From JALZDI01 sp036259355 (lineage in GTDB: Bacteria; Actinomycetota; Actinomycetes; Propionibacteriales; Nocardioidaceae), in assembly GCA_036259355.1 (NCBI GenBank), contig DATABY010000073.1, forward strand, positions 1 to 19,586: a DNA stretch of 19,586 nt. Direction: 5' to 3'. Below the pieces are notes generated by a model. It had not been told where the DNA came from, did not search any database, and saw only the letters and a list, made by a program, of their open reading frames with translations. The position numbers were made by a program, and so were the translations under genes. Shown one piece after another: positions 7,543 to 13,736 of this stretch; position 1 is the stretch's first letter, and every line of letters starts with the position of its first letter.

Positions 7543-8182
7543 CCCGCGCTCCGTCTGCGACTGCTCGGGTGTTCCATGGTGCGCGACCGCAGACGGATCA
7601 GGCTGGGGCGAGCAGGGCGTGGAGCCGCGTCCGCTCGGTGTCGCTGAGCGGCCGCGACCGCTGCCGCTGCGGGTCGAACCCGACGACGACCGCGTGGGCG
7701 CGCGAGAGGACCTCGTCGCCGTCCCTGATCTCGGCCTGCAGGTCGTACGACGACCGGCCGACCCGCGACACCCACGTCTGGATCTCGAACGGCTCGGTGC
7801 GGAAGAGAATGGGCCTGCGGTAGTCGACGTCGATGCGCGCGACCACGACGCCGCTGGCCTCGCCGCTGGGCAGCCCGTCGGCGAGCCCGCTCAGGAACGC
7901 GATCCGCGCTTCCTGGTAGTACTCGAAGTACTTCACGTTGTTGACGTGTCCGTAGGTGTCGACGTCGGACCAACGGACTCGGCACGCGTAGCGGTGCACC
8001 CTGCCCGGCGGGGTCGTGGTGCCCGCCGTACCCGACTCGGACGCCATCAGGCCGTCGCCTCCTCCGTGGACGGTTCCGGCTCCAGGAAGCGCTCGAGCAC
8101 AGCGCGCTCCTCCGCGCCGATGCGCCGCGGCCGCTCGGTCGCGAACACGAACGGCGTCAGCACCGTGCCGGCGCGGGTGTAG
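7543..8182 (+). other. Spurious open extension of the globin frame, antisense to thioesterase 1
   Basis: This stretch is in frame with the globin and carries no stop until 8182. It reads Arg/Pro/Val/Asp-rich sequence without recognisable motifs. It lies antisense to the complete thioesterase gene at 7598-8047 and the end of the second one. I regard it as non-coding on the plus strand. It matters because an automatic caller may report a 350-residue fusion-like protein here. Confidence 0.6.
7598..8047 (-). CDS. Hot-dog acyl-CoA thioesterase 1 (4HBT/YbgC type)
   Basis: A 149-residue single hot-dog-fold protein expected to hydrolyse acyl-CoA thioesters in the cytoplasm. The family signature RWSDVDTYGHVNN is at residues 25-37, with the catalytic acidic pair Asp28/Asp30 followed by the GHVNN loop and the helix YFEYYQEAR. 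Residues 1-15 are a variable, Thr/Pro/Gly-rich extension. The ATG at 8047 overlaps the TGA of the upstream thioesterase by one base (TGATG), so translation is probably coupled. It is similar to its neighbour throughout, suggesting an old tandem duplication. The natural substrate is not readable from the sequence; the context points to fatty or hydroxy-fatty acyl-CoA. Confidence 0.9.
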   Translation of the reverse strand: MASESGTAGTTTPPGRVHRYACRVRWSDVDTYGHVNNVKYFEYYQEARIAFLSGLADGLPSGEASGVVVARIDVDYRRPILFRTEPFEIQTWVSRVGRSSYDLQAEIRDGDEVLSRAHAVVVGFDPQRQRSRPLSDTERTRLHALLAPA

Positions 8183-8493
8183 ACGCGCCGCGTGCCGTCC
8201 TCGAGCTCGTCGAGGATCTCGTAGCGCATCGTGAACGAGGCGACGCGGATCCTGCTGATCCAGGTCTCGATCCGCACCGGCTCGGGCCGGAACACCAGGG
8301 GGGCGACGAACTCCACCTCATGCCGTACGACCACGACGCCCTCGGCGAGCTCCTCGCCTCCGGTGGCGGGCGCGTGCAGGGCGAACATGTCGACGCGCGC
8401 CTCCTGCAGGTAGTCGACGTAGGTGACGTTGTTGACGTGACCCAGGGAGTCCATGTCGGCCCAGCGCAGTGGACAGTAGTAGACGTGCCGCAC
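8047..8493 (-). CDS. Hot-dog acyl-CoA thioesterase 2 (4HBT/YbgC type)
   Basis: A 148-residue hot-dog thioesterase, paralogous to the next gene. The signature RWADMDSLGHVNN is at residues 10-22, with acidic residues Asp13 and Asp15, then YVDYLQEAR. The frame stays open far upstream over the antisense side of fabG and maoC. I placed the start at GTG 8493 because it gives MRHVYYCPLRWADMD, which aligns with the other thioesterase, and there is no ATG or GTG in frame between there and the palindrome at 8574. No clear ribosome site is seen, so it may be leaderless. It is the first gene of a two-gene operon divergent from fabG, and the operator-like palindrome lies 81 bases upstream of its start. 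Confidence 0.88.
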   Translation of the reverse strand: MRHVYYCPLRWADMDSLGHVNNVTYVDYLQEARVDMFALHAPATGGEELAEGVVVVRHEVEFVAPLVFRPEPVRIETWISRIRVASFTMRYEILDELEDGTRRVYTRAGTVLTPFVFATERPRRIGAEERAVLERFLEPEPSTEEATA

Positions 8494-8573
8494 ACAGGTG
8501 ATCTTGTCAGACCGGCCGGGGAGGCCCGGCAGGTGAGGGTCCTCACAGCGCGCGTCGGCGATGCAGTACCTTT

Positions 8574-8589
8574 CTAAGCGGCCGCTTAG
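8574..8589. promoter_or_regulatory. TetR-type operator palindrome, site 1
   Basis: A perfect 16-base palindrome, CTAAGCGGCCGCTTAG, lies between the divergent thioesterase and fabG genes, 39 bases before the fabG GTG. The outer halves CTAAGC and GCTTAG are identical to those of the second site at 18886-18901, next to the tetR gene. Size and symmetry fit binding by a TetR dimer. That the TetR of this window binds here is an inference from motif sharing. Confidence 0.72.
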
Positions 8590-8628
8590 CAGGAGCGGTG
8601 TGAGCCCGAGAGTCTGCGAGGAGACAAC

Positions 8629-9390
8629 GTGACCGACCAGAACCAACGGACCGCGATCGTCACGGGTGCCGCACGCGGGATCGGCAGTGCCGTCGCCCGG
8701 CAGCTGGCGCAGGACGGTTTCGCCGTCGGCGTGCTCGACCTCGACGAGTCGGCCTGCGGCAACACCGTCGAGGCGATCACCAAGACCGGCGGCACTGCTG
8801 CATGCGTAGGGGTCGACGTCTCCGACGAGGCCGCGGTGGACACGGCGGTGACCCGGGTCGCGGAGGAGCTGGGCGAGCCCACAGTGCTGGTGAACAACGC
8901 CGGGATCACCCGCGACAACATGCTCTTCAAGATGACCACCGACGACTGGGACTCGGTGATGAACGTCCACCTGCGCGGCTCGTTCCTGATGAGCCGCGCG
9001 GTCCAGAAGTACATGGTCGACGCCAAGTGGGGCCGCATCGTCAACATGTCGAGCCGCTCGGCCGTCGGCAACCGGGGACAGGCCAACTACTCCGCGGCCA
9101 AGGCCGGTCTGCAGGGGTTCACCAAGACGTTGGCGATCGAGCTCGGCAAGTTCGGCGTGACCGTCAACTCGATCGCTCCCGGGTTCATCGTCACCGAGAT
9201 GACCGAGGCAACCGCCGCGCGCGTCGGCGCGTCGTTCGAGGACTTCAAGGCCGCGGCCGCCTCGCAGACGCCGGTCGGCCGCGTGGGCTACCCCGAGGAC
9301 ATCGCGGCAACCGCGTCGTTCCTGGTCAGCGAGGGCGCCGGCTTCGTCTCGGGCCAGGTCATCTACGTCGCCGGTGGGCCGGTCGACTGA
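8629..9390 (+). CDS. FabG-like short-chain dehydrogenase (probable 3-hydroxyacyl-CoA dehydrogenase)
   Basis: A 253-residue classical SDR, expected to interconvert 3-hydroxyacyl and 3-ketoacyl thioesters with NAD(P)H. The cofactor loop TGAARGIG is at residues 12-19 and NNAG at 89-92. The catalytic Ser141, Tyr154 and Lys158 have the spacing of E. coli FabG, and the GQANYSAAKAG context is typical of the (R)-specific FabG group. GTG 8629 has GAGGAG at 8618-8623. It is the first gene of the plus-strand operon, with maoC, the kinase and the acyl-CoA dehydrogenase following, and it sits directly behind the operator palindrome. Because (R)-hydratase products are (R)-3-hydroxyacyl-CoAs, a catabolic role oxidising these is more likely than fatty-acid synthesis. 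An alternative is a ketone reductase acting on 4-ketoacyl-CoA, like LvaD of the levulinate pathway. Confidence 0.92.
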   Translation: MTDQNQRTAIVTGAARGIGSAVARQLAQDGFAVGVLDLDESACGNTVEAITKTGGTAACVGVDVSDEAAVDTAVTRVAEELGEPTVLVNNAGITRDNMLFKMTTDDWDSVMNVHLRGSFLMSRAVQKYMVDAKWGRIVNMSSRSAVGNRGQANYSAAKAGLQGFTKTLAIELGKFGVTVNSIAPGFIVTEMTEATAARVGASFEDFKAAAASQTPVGRVGYPEDIAATASFLVSEGAGFVSGQVIYVAGGPVD

Positions 9391-9477
9391 CCGGCCCCGC
9401 TCGCTGGGCACGTCGACGGCGCGTCGAGGCCCCGGTGCGGCACACCGTCCAACCACCAACCTCGCAGGAGTGAGTGC

Positions 9478-9930
9478 ATGCGCGTCTTCAACGGGATCGA
9501 GGAGTTCGAGGCCGCGGTCGGCGAACATCTCGGCCACAGCGACTGGCACACCGTGACCCAGGAGAAGGTCGACCTGTTCGCGGACGCGACCGGCGACCAC
9601 CAGTGGATCCACGTCGACCGGGAGCGGGCCAAGGACGGGCCGTTCGGCGGCACCATCGCGCACGGGTACATGACGTTGTCGCTGGTCCCGATGCTGAACC
9701 AGCAGGTCTACCGCGTCGACGGCCTCTCGATGGGGATCAACTACGGCACCAACAAGGTGCGCTTCCCCGCGCCGGTCCCGGTCGGCTCCCGGGTGCGCGC
9801 CGGCGTCGAGGTGCTCGAGGTGAGCACCGGACCGCAGGGCGCGCAGGCGGTCGTGAAGACGACGATCGAGGTGGAGGGCGGCGACAAGCCGGCCTGCGTG
9901 GCCGAGAGTGTCGTCGTCCTCGTGCCATGA
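9478..9930 (+). CDS. htdZ: (R)-specific enoyl-CoA hydratase, HtdZ/MaoC-like
   Basis: A 150-residue single hot-dog hydratase that adds water to trans-2-enoyl-CoA to give (R)-3-hydroxyacyl-CoA. The hydratase-2 motif is clear: Asp40 and His45 in FADATGDHQWIHVD, the same residue numbers as the catalytic pair of M. tuberculosis Rv0130 (HtdZ). It is followed by GPFGGTIAHGYMTLSL and by NYGTNKVRFPAPVPVGSRVR, which also closely resemble HtdZ. ATG 9478 has GGAG at 9467-9470. The gene follows fabG by 87 bases and its TGA overlaps the ATG of the kinase gene by four bases (ATGA), so the two are translationally coupled. Length is normal. Confidence in the reaction is high, but the preferred chain length is unknown. 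Confidence 0.93.
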   Translation: MRVFNGIEEFEAAVGEHLGHSDWHTVTQEKVDLFADATGDHQWIHVDRERAKDGPFGGTIAHGYMTLSLVPMLNQQVYRVDGLSMGINYGTNKVRFPAPVPVGSRVRAGVEVLEVSTGPQGAQAVVKTTIEVEGGDKPACVAESVVVLVP

Positions 9931-10961
9931 GCGAGACACCAGGCCTGGACCTGGACGCACTGCGCACCTACCTGGACCGGGAGCGCCCGGGGCTGTTCGC
10001 CGGCGATCTGCGCGCCGAGGTGATCGCCGGGGGGCGCTCGAACCTCACCTACGTGGTCACCGACGGGTCCGCGGAGTGGGTGGTGCGGCGACCGCCGTTG
10101 GGCCATGTGCTCGCGACCGCGCACGACATGGGGCGCGAGCACCGGGTGATCTCGGCGCTGGGCCCGACGTCGGTACCGGTGCCGGGCACCGTGCTGCTGT
10201 GTGAGGACACCGACGTGCTGGGCGCCCCCTTCTACGTGATGGAGAAGGTCACGGGTACGCCGTACCGTTACGCGGCCGAGCTGGACAGGCTCGGCGTCGA
10301 GCGCACCCGTCAGATCTGTCTGCAGATGGTCGACATCCTCGCCACGCTGCACCGCATCGACCCGGCCGAGGTGGGCCTGGCCGACTTCGGCCGCCCCGAC
10401 GGCTTCCTGGCCCGCCAGGTGCGCCGCTGGAAGAAGCAGCTCGACGCCTCGCGCAGCCGCGAGCTGCCCGGCATGGACGACCTGCACGCACGCCTGGAGG
10501 CCGGCGTGCCGCAGCAGCAGGCCGCCGCGGTCGTGCACGGGGACTACCGCCTGGACAACCTGCTGGTCGACACCGATCCCGACGGCGACGACCGGGTCAC
10601 CGCGGTGCTGGACTGGGAGATGGCCACGCTGGGCGACCCGCTCACCGACGTCGCGCTGCTGATCGCCTACCGCGGCATCGCGATGGGCCCGGGCGCCGTG
10701 GCGGTCGCCGACGCGCCACGCGCGCCCGGCTTCCTGAGCACGCGGGAGCTGCTGGACCGTTACGCCGAGAACAGCGAGCGGGACCTGTCGGCGATGAGCT
10801 TCTACGTCGCGCTGGCGTACTTCAAGCTCGGGGTGATCCTCGAGGGAATCCACTACCGCTACACCCAGGGCAAGACCGTCGGTGCCGGGTTCGAGCAGGT
10901 GGGCCAGATGGTCGGCCCGATCGTCGAGGCCGGCCAGCGCGCGTTCGAGGAGGACCTCTGA
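9927..10961 (+). CDS. APH-family kinase, ACAD10/11 N-domain type (probable hydroxyacyl-CoA kinase)
   Basis: A 344-residue protein with the aminoglycoside-phosphotransferase/choline-kinase fold. The Gly-rich strand GGRSNLTYVV is at 35-44, and WVVRRPPLGHVLATAHDM at 51-68 is typical of the ACAD10/11 kinase domain. The catalytic loop HGDYRLDN is at 204-211 with Asp206 as base, and the metal-binding LDWE is at 228-231 (Asp229). The region that follows is Tyr-rich (KLGVILEGIHYRYTQG). The lysine of the usual ATP-binding strand appears as Arg (VVRRP). It is not an antibiotic resistance gene by context, because it overlaps maoC by four bases and is followed one base later by an ACAD11-type dehydrogenase. 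ACAD10/ACAD11 and LvaA kinases phosphorylate the 4-hydroxyl of hydroxyacyl-CoAs, so the same role is inferred here. Confidence 0.88.
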   Translation: MSETPGLDLDALRTYLDRERPGLFAGDLRAEVIAGGRSNLTYVVTDGSAEWVVRRPPLGHVLATAHDMGREHRVISALGPTSVPVPGTVLLCEDTDVLGAPFYVMEKVTGTPYRYAAELDRLGVERTRQICLQMVDILATLHRIDPAEVGLADFGRPDGFLARQVRRWKKQLDASRSRELPGMDDLHARLEAGVPQQQAAAVVHGDYRLDNLLVDTDPDGDDRVTAVLDWEMATLGDPLTDVALLIAYRGIAMGPGAVAVADAPRAPGFLSTRELLDRYAENSERDLSAMSFYVALAYFKLGVILEGIHYRYTQGKTVGAGFEQVGQMVGPIVEAGQRAFEEDL

Positions 10962-10962
10962 C

Positions 10963-12201
10963 ATGGAATTCGCTTACGACGCCCGCACGGAAGGTCTGAT
11001 CGCCGACGTGAAGGCGTTCATGGACGAGCACGTCTACCCGGCCGAGGCGGTGTTCGAGGAGCAGCTGGCGCAGGCCGAGCCGTGGACACCTCCGCCGGTG
11101 CTGGAGGACCTGAAGGCGGAGGCACGCAGGCGCGGACTCTGGAACTTCTTCCTCCCCGGCGAGCACGGTGCGGGCCTGACCAACCTGCAGTACGCGCCGC
11201 TGGCCGAGATCACCGGGCGCAGCATCCACCTCGCTCCTCCGGCGCTGAACTGCGCCGCACCGGACACCGGCAACATGGAGGTGCTGTCGATGTTCGGCAC
11301 CGAGGACCAGCGCAAGCAGTGGCTGCGGCCGCTGCTCGACGGCGAGATCCGCTCCGCGTTCGCGATGACCGAGCCCGATGTCGCGTCCTCCGACGCGACC
11401 AACATCGCCACCCGAATCGAGCGTGTCGGGGGCACGGAGGGCGCAGCGCCCCGTGAGTATGTGGTCAACGGCCGCAAGTGGTGGATCACCGGCGCCATGA
11501 ACCCCAACACGAGGATCTTCATCGTGATGGGCAAGACGGACCCCGCCGCGGAGCGTCACCGCCAGCAGTCGATGATCCTGGTGCCACGCGACACCCCCGG
11601 CCTGGACATCAAGCGCGGGATGCAGGTGTTCGGGTACGACGACCGCGACCACGGCGGGCACGCGGAGCTCGAGCTCACCGACGTCCGCGTGCCGGCGGAC
11701 AACCTCATCGGCGGCGAGGGCGACGGCTTCGCGATCGCGCAGGCGCGCCTCGGTCCCGGCCGCATCCACCACTGCATGCGGTCGATCGGGATGGCCGAGC
11801 GCGCGATCGAGCTGATGTGCGCCCGGGCGGCGGAGCGGGTGGCCTTCGGCAAGCCGATCGCCGACCAGGGTGTCGTGCGCGACTGGATCGCCGAAGCACG
11901 CGTGAAGGTGGAGCAGCTGCGGCTGCTCACGCTGAAGGCGGCGTGGCTGATGGACACGGCCGGCAACAAGGCCGCGCACACCGAGATCCAGGCGATCAAG
12001 ATCGCGACCCCGCAGACCGTGGAGTGGATCCTCGACAAGGCGATCCAGGTGCACGGCGCCGGCGGCCTCAGCCAGGACTTCCCGCTCGCCGGCTGGTTCG
12101 CCGGTATCCGCACGCTCCGGTTCGCCGACGGGCCCGACGAGGTGCACAAGAACGCCCTCGCCCGCGCCGAGCTCAAGAAGCAGGCCGCCGCCCGCGCGTA
12201 G
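10963..12201 (+). CDS. ACAD10/11-type acyl-CoA dehydrogenase
   Basis: A 412-residue FAD enzyme of the acyl-CoA dehydrogenase fold. It has motifs I associate with the C-terminal half of human ACAD11 and with FadE-type homologues: DTGNMEVL (101-108), MTEPDVASSDATNI (135-148), VNGRKWWITGA (168-178), VFGYDD with HGGH (222-233), GRIHHCMR (266-273), IQVHGAGGLSQDFPLA (361-376) and ADGPDEVH (388-395). At the place of the classic YEGT catalytic glutamate it has Asp389. ATG 10963 lies one base after the kinase stop, and GAGGAGG at 10947-10953 is inside the kinase end, indicating coupled expression. In the ACAD10/11 and LvaC systems this partner converts the 4-phosphoacyl-CoA made by the kinase into an enoyl-CoA that can enter beta-oxidation, and the same is inferred here. 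Ordinary acyl-CoA oxidation is the alternative. Confidence 0.92.
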   Translation: MEFAYDARTEGLIADVKAFMDEHVYPAEAVFEEQLAQAEPWTPPPVLEDLKAEARRRGLWNFFLPGEHGAGLTNLQYAPLAEITGRSIHLAPPALNCAAPDTGNMEVLSMFGTEDQRKQWLRPLLDGEIRSAFAMTEPDVASSDATNIATRIERVGGTEGAAPREYVVNGRKWWITGAMNPNTRIFIVMGKTDPAAERHRQQSMILVPRDTPGLDIKRGMQVFGYDDRDHGGHAELELTDVRVPADNLIGGEGDGFAIAQARLGPGRIHHCMRSIGMAERAIELMCARAAERVAFGKPIADQGVVRDWIAEARVKVEQLRLLTLKAAWLMDTAGNKAAHTEIQAIKIATPQTVEWILDKAIQVHGAGGLSQDFPLAGWFAGIRTLRFADGPDEVHKNALARAELKKQAAARA

Positions 12202-12231
12202 CCCGTCCCCACGAGCGTGGCACCGGGTGTT

Positions 12232-12273
12232 GTGGTCGCTTCCCAGGTTCGCGGCGCCTCGGCAGGCGACCAC
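12232..12273 (+). terminator. Candidate terminator hairpin after the acyl-CoA operon
   Basis: GTGGTCGC (12232-12239) and GCGACCAC (12266-12273) are perfect inverted repeats, extendable by two inner pairs including one G-U. The hairpin lies 31 bases after the acyl-CoA dehydrogenase stop and before the next gene at 12303. There is no T-tract. It would separate the operon from the PPOX gene. Confidence 0.4.
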
Positions 12274-12302
12274 CGTCCCCGGGAAGTGGCAGGCTACCGG
12301 CC

Positions 12303-12752
12303 ATGGCTTCTTGGAACGACGTCGCCGAGCAGGCACCGGAGCTGGCCGGCGCCGTCCGTGACCGGTTCGCCGTACGCAAGCACGCCACGATGGCGACGCT
12401 CCGCAAGGACGGCTCCCCACGGATCAGCGGCACCGAAGTGGAGTTCTCCGACGGCGAGCTGTGGCTCGGCAGCATGCCGATGGCGTTGAAGGCGCTCGAC
12501 CTGCGGCGCGACCCGCGGCTGGCGCTGCACTCGCCGACCGTCGACCCGCCCGAGGACGACCCCGGCACCTGGGCCGGCGAGGCGAAGGTCGCCGGGCGAG
12601 CCGTCGAGGTGGGCAACGAGGACCCGGCGGACGGGTCTCACCGGTTCCGGATCGACGTCGACGAGGTCGTGCTGACCCGGGTCCGCGGCGACGCCCTGCT
12701 GATCGAGTCCTGGCATCCGGGCCGCGGCGTCGAGCGTCACACCCGCGCCTGA
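12303..12752 (+). CDS. Pyridoxamine 5'-phosphate oxidase-like flavin-binding protein
   Basis: A 149-residue split-barrel protein of the PPOX/FMN-binding superfamily. The N-terminal segment RFAVRKHATMATLRKDGSPR (about residues 21-40) is the conserved first strand pair that lines the cofactor site, followed by a WLGSMPMALKALDLRRDPR stretch typical of the fold. FMN or F420 could be the cofactor; the sequence does not tell me which, and the substrate is unknown. ATG 12303 has no clear ribosome site, but CAGGCT ends seven bases upstream in the same geometry as the other leaderless candidates. It lies 101 bases after the acyl-CoA dehydrogenase gene, probably behind a terminator, so it is likely an independent unit. 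It converges on the VOC gene with 57 bases between stops. Confidence 0.82.
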   Translation: MASWNDVAEQAPELAGAVRDRFAVRKHATMATLRKDGSPRISGTEVEFSDGELWLGSMPMALKALDLRRDPRLALHSPTVDPPEDDPGTWAGEAKVAGRAVEVGNEDPADGSHRFRIDVDEVVLTRVRGDALLIESWHPGRGVERHTRA

Positions 12753-12809
12753 GCCGCTACGCGCCTTCCCGCCCAGCGTTCACGCCTGCTCCGCTCAGGA
12801 CGGCTCCAG

Positions 12810-13199
12810 TCAGGCCTGGGACAGCTCGTCGGCGGTGAGGGCGCGGAGCACGCAGAACTCGTTGCCCTCGGGGTCTGCGAGCACGACCCACGTGGAGTCG
12901 CTGCCCTGCCCGACCGAGACGCGCTGCGCGCCGAGGGCCTCGATCCGGCCTACCTCGGCCTCCTGGTCCTCCGGCCGGAGGTCGATGTGCAGCCGGTTCT
13001 TCACTGTCTTGGGCTCGGGAACACGCAGGAACAGCAGGTCGGGGACGACGCCGTCCTCCCGGCTGCCCGCCGGTGGCTCGAGCACGACCTCGTCGCCGTC
13101 CTCGAAGGTCCGCCGCCACCCGAGCACGTCGGCCCAGAACGTCGCCAGCTTGTCAGGGTCGGTGGAGTCGACGCACACACACTGCATTCGGATCGTCAT
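12810..13199 (-). CDS. VOC/glyoxalase-like domain protein
   Basis: A 129-residue protein of the vicinal oxygen chelate superfamily (glyoxalase-like domain). It begins MTIRMQCVCVDSTDPDKLATFWADVLGW, the usual first beta-alpha-beta unit. It has LHIDLRPED around residue 70 with His71, and ends with the conserved DPEGNEFCVL (109-118), with Glu114. The single-module length implies a dimer. Substrate and metal are unknown; many such actinobacterial proteins are of unassigned function, and some bind drugs. ATG 13199 has no clear ribosome site. It lies 65 bases downstream of the MSMEG_6728-like gene on the same strand, with a small hairpin between, so it may be a separate transcript. Confidence 0.87.
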   Translation of the reverse strand: MTIRMQCVCVDSTDPDKLATFWADVLGWRRTFEDGDEVVLEPPAGSREDGVVPDLLFLRVPEPKTVKNRLHIDLRPEDQEAEVGRIEALGAQRVSVGQGSDSTWVVLADPEGNEFCVLRALTADELSQA

Positions 13200-13217
13200 G
13201 TGCTCAACGTGCCCGCA

Positions 13218-13248
13218 CGGCGCAACCGGTGTCCAACCAATTGCGCCG
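13218..13248 (-). terminator. Small hairpin between two minus-strand genes
   Basis: CGGCGCAA (13218-13225) and TTGCGCCG (13241-13248) are perfect inverted repeats around a 15-base loop. They lie downstream of the stop of the gene ending at 13265 and upstream of the VOC start at 13199. It could be a terminator ending the long minus-strand operon, or an operator for the VOC gene. There is no T-tract. Confidence 0.35.
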
Positions 13249-13264
13249 GCACCCGGTGCGCCGC

Positions 13265-13732
13265 TCAGCCGGCGCCGTCGACGTGCGTGGGCCAGTGGTA
13301 GGGCAGGTCTTCGGGTACGTCGGGGAAGAGCGGACCGTAGTGCTCCGGGTCCTTGCGCTTCAGCGACGCCTGGTGGCTGCGGTGCAGGCGCTCGTCACCC
13401 AGCCAGGGCGGCAGGCCGCCGGTCGACGCAAGCACCTCCTGGGTTCGGATCGACGTCACACCCGACTCGGCCAGGTCGGCGGCGATCGTGGCGGCGCAGG
13501 TGTCCGCGCGGCCGGGCTCGACCCACACTGCGCAGCAGGTCAGGCCGTAGCGCCCGAGTGCTTCCTCGAACCCTCGCCACATGAGTACGGCGGGATGCCG
13601 GGACCACCCGTAGCCGGGCCATGTGAGGGCGCGGACGACCTGGATGACCTCTACCCGCTGCTTGCCGAGCCGCTTCGCGTCGAGTGCCCGCGCCGAACCC
13701 TCGAAGTCGGGAAACGGCAGGAACGTCTGCAC
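13265..13732 (-). CDS. MSMEG_6728-family conserved protein
   Basis: A 155-residue conserved protein of unknown function that I recognise as the MSMEG_6728 type. Conserved-looking blocks are LDAKRLGKQRVEVIQVVRAL (18-37), GWSRHPAVLMW (42-52) and a C-terminal block with HRSHQASLKRKDPEHYGPLF (117-136) followed by DLPYHWP. There is no signal peptide or membrane segment. The frame is open upstream into the oxidoreductase gene, but GTG 13732 gives the expected start VQTFLPFPDF and lies four bases after that gene's TGA. The ribosome site is weak, so coupling to the upstream gene is likely. It is the last gene of the minus-strand series. Nothing in the sequence links it to lipid chemistry; its position may be incidental. 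Confidence 0.82.
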   Translation of the reverse strand: MQTFLPFPDFEGSARALDAKRLGKQRVEVIQVVRALTWPGYGWSRHPAVLMWRGFEEALGRYGLTCCAVWVEPGRADTCAATIAADLAESGVTSIRTQEVLASTGGLPPWLGDERLHRSHQASLKRKDPEHYGPLFPDVPEDLPYHWPTHVDGAG

Positions 13733-13736
13733 GCGC

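Noticed and set aside
9474..9926. N-terminal extension of the kinase frame over maoC
   Set aside because: It overlaps maoC in another frame with Arg-rich sequence; the kinase homology and the ATGA junction place the start at 9927.
8494..9960. Upstream extension of the second thioesterase (637 codons in total)
   Set aside because: It runs antisense over fabG and maoC and through the operator palindrome; the hot-dog homology starts only at GTG 8493.
9927..10961. Aminoglycoside resistance gene
   Set aside because: The fold is shared, but WVVRRPPLGH, the operon partners and the adjacent ACAD11-type gene point to the acyl-CoA kinase branch, not antibiotic modification.
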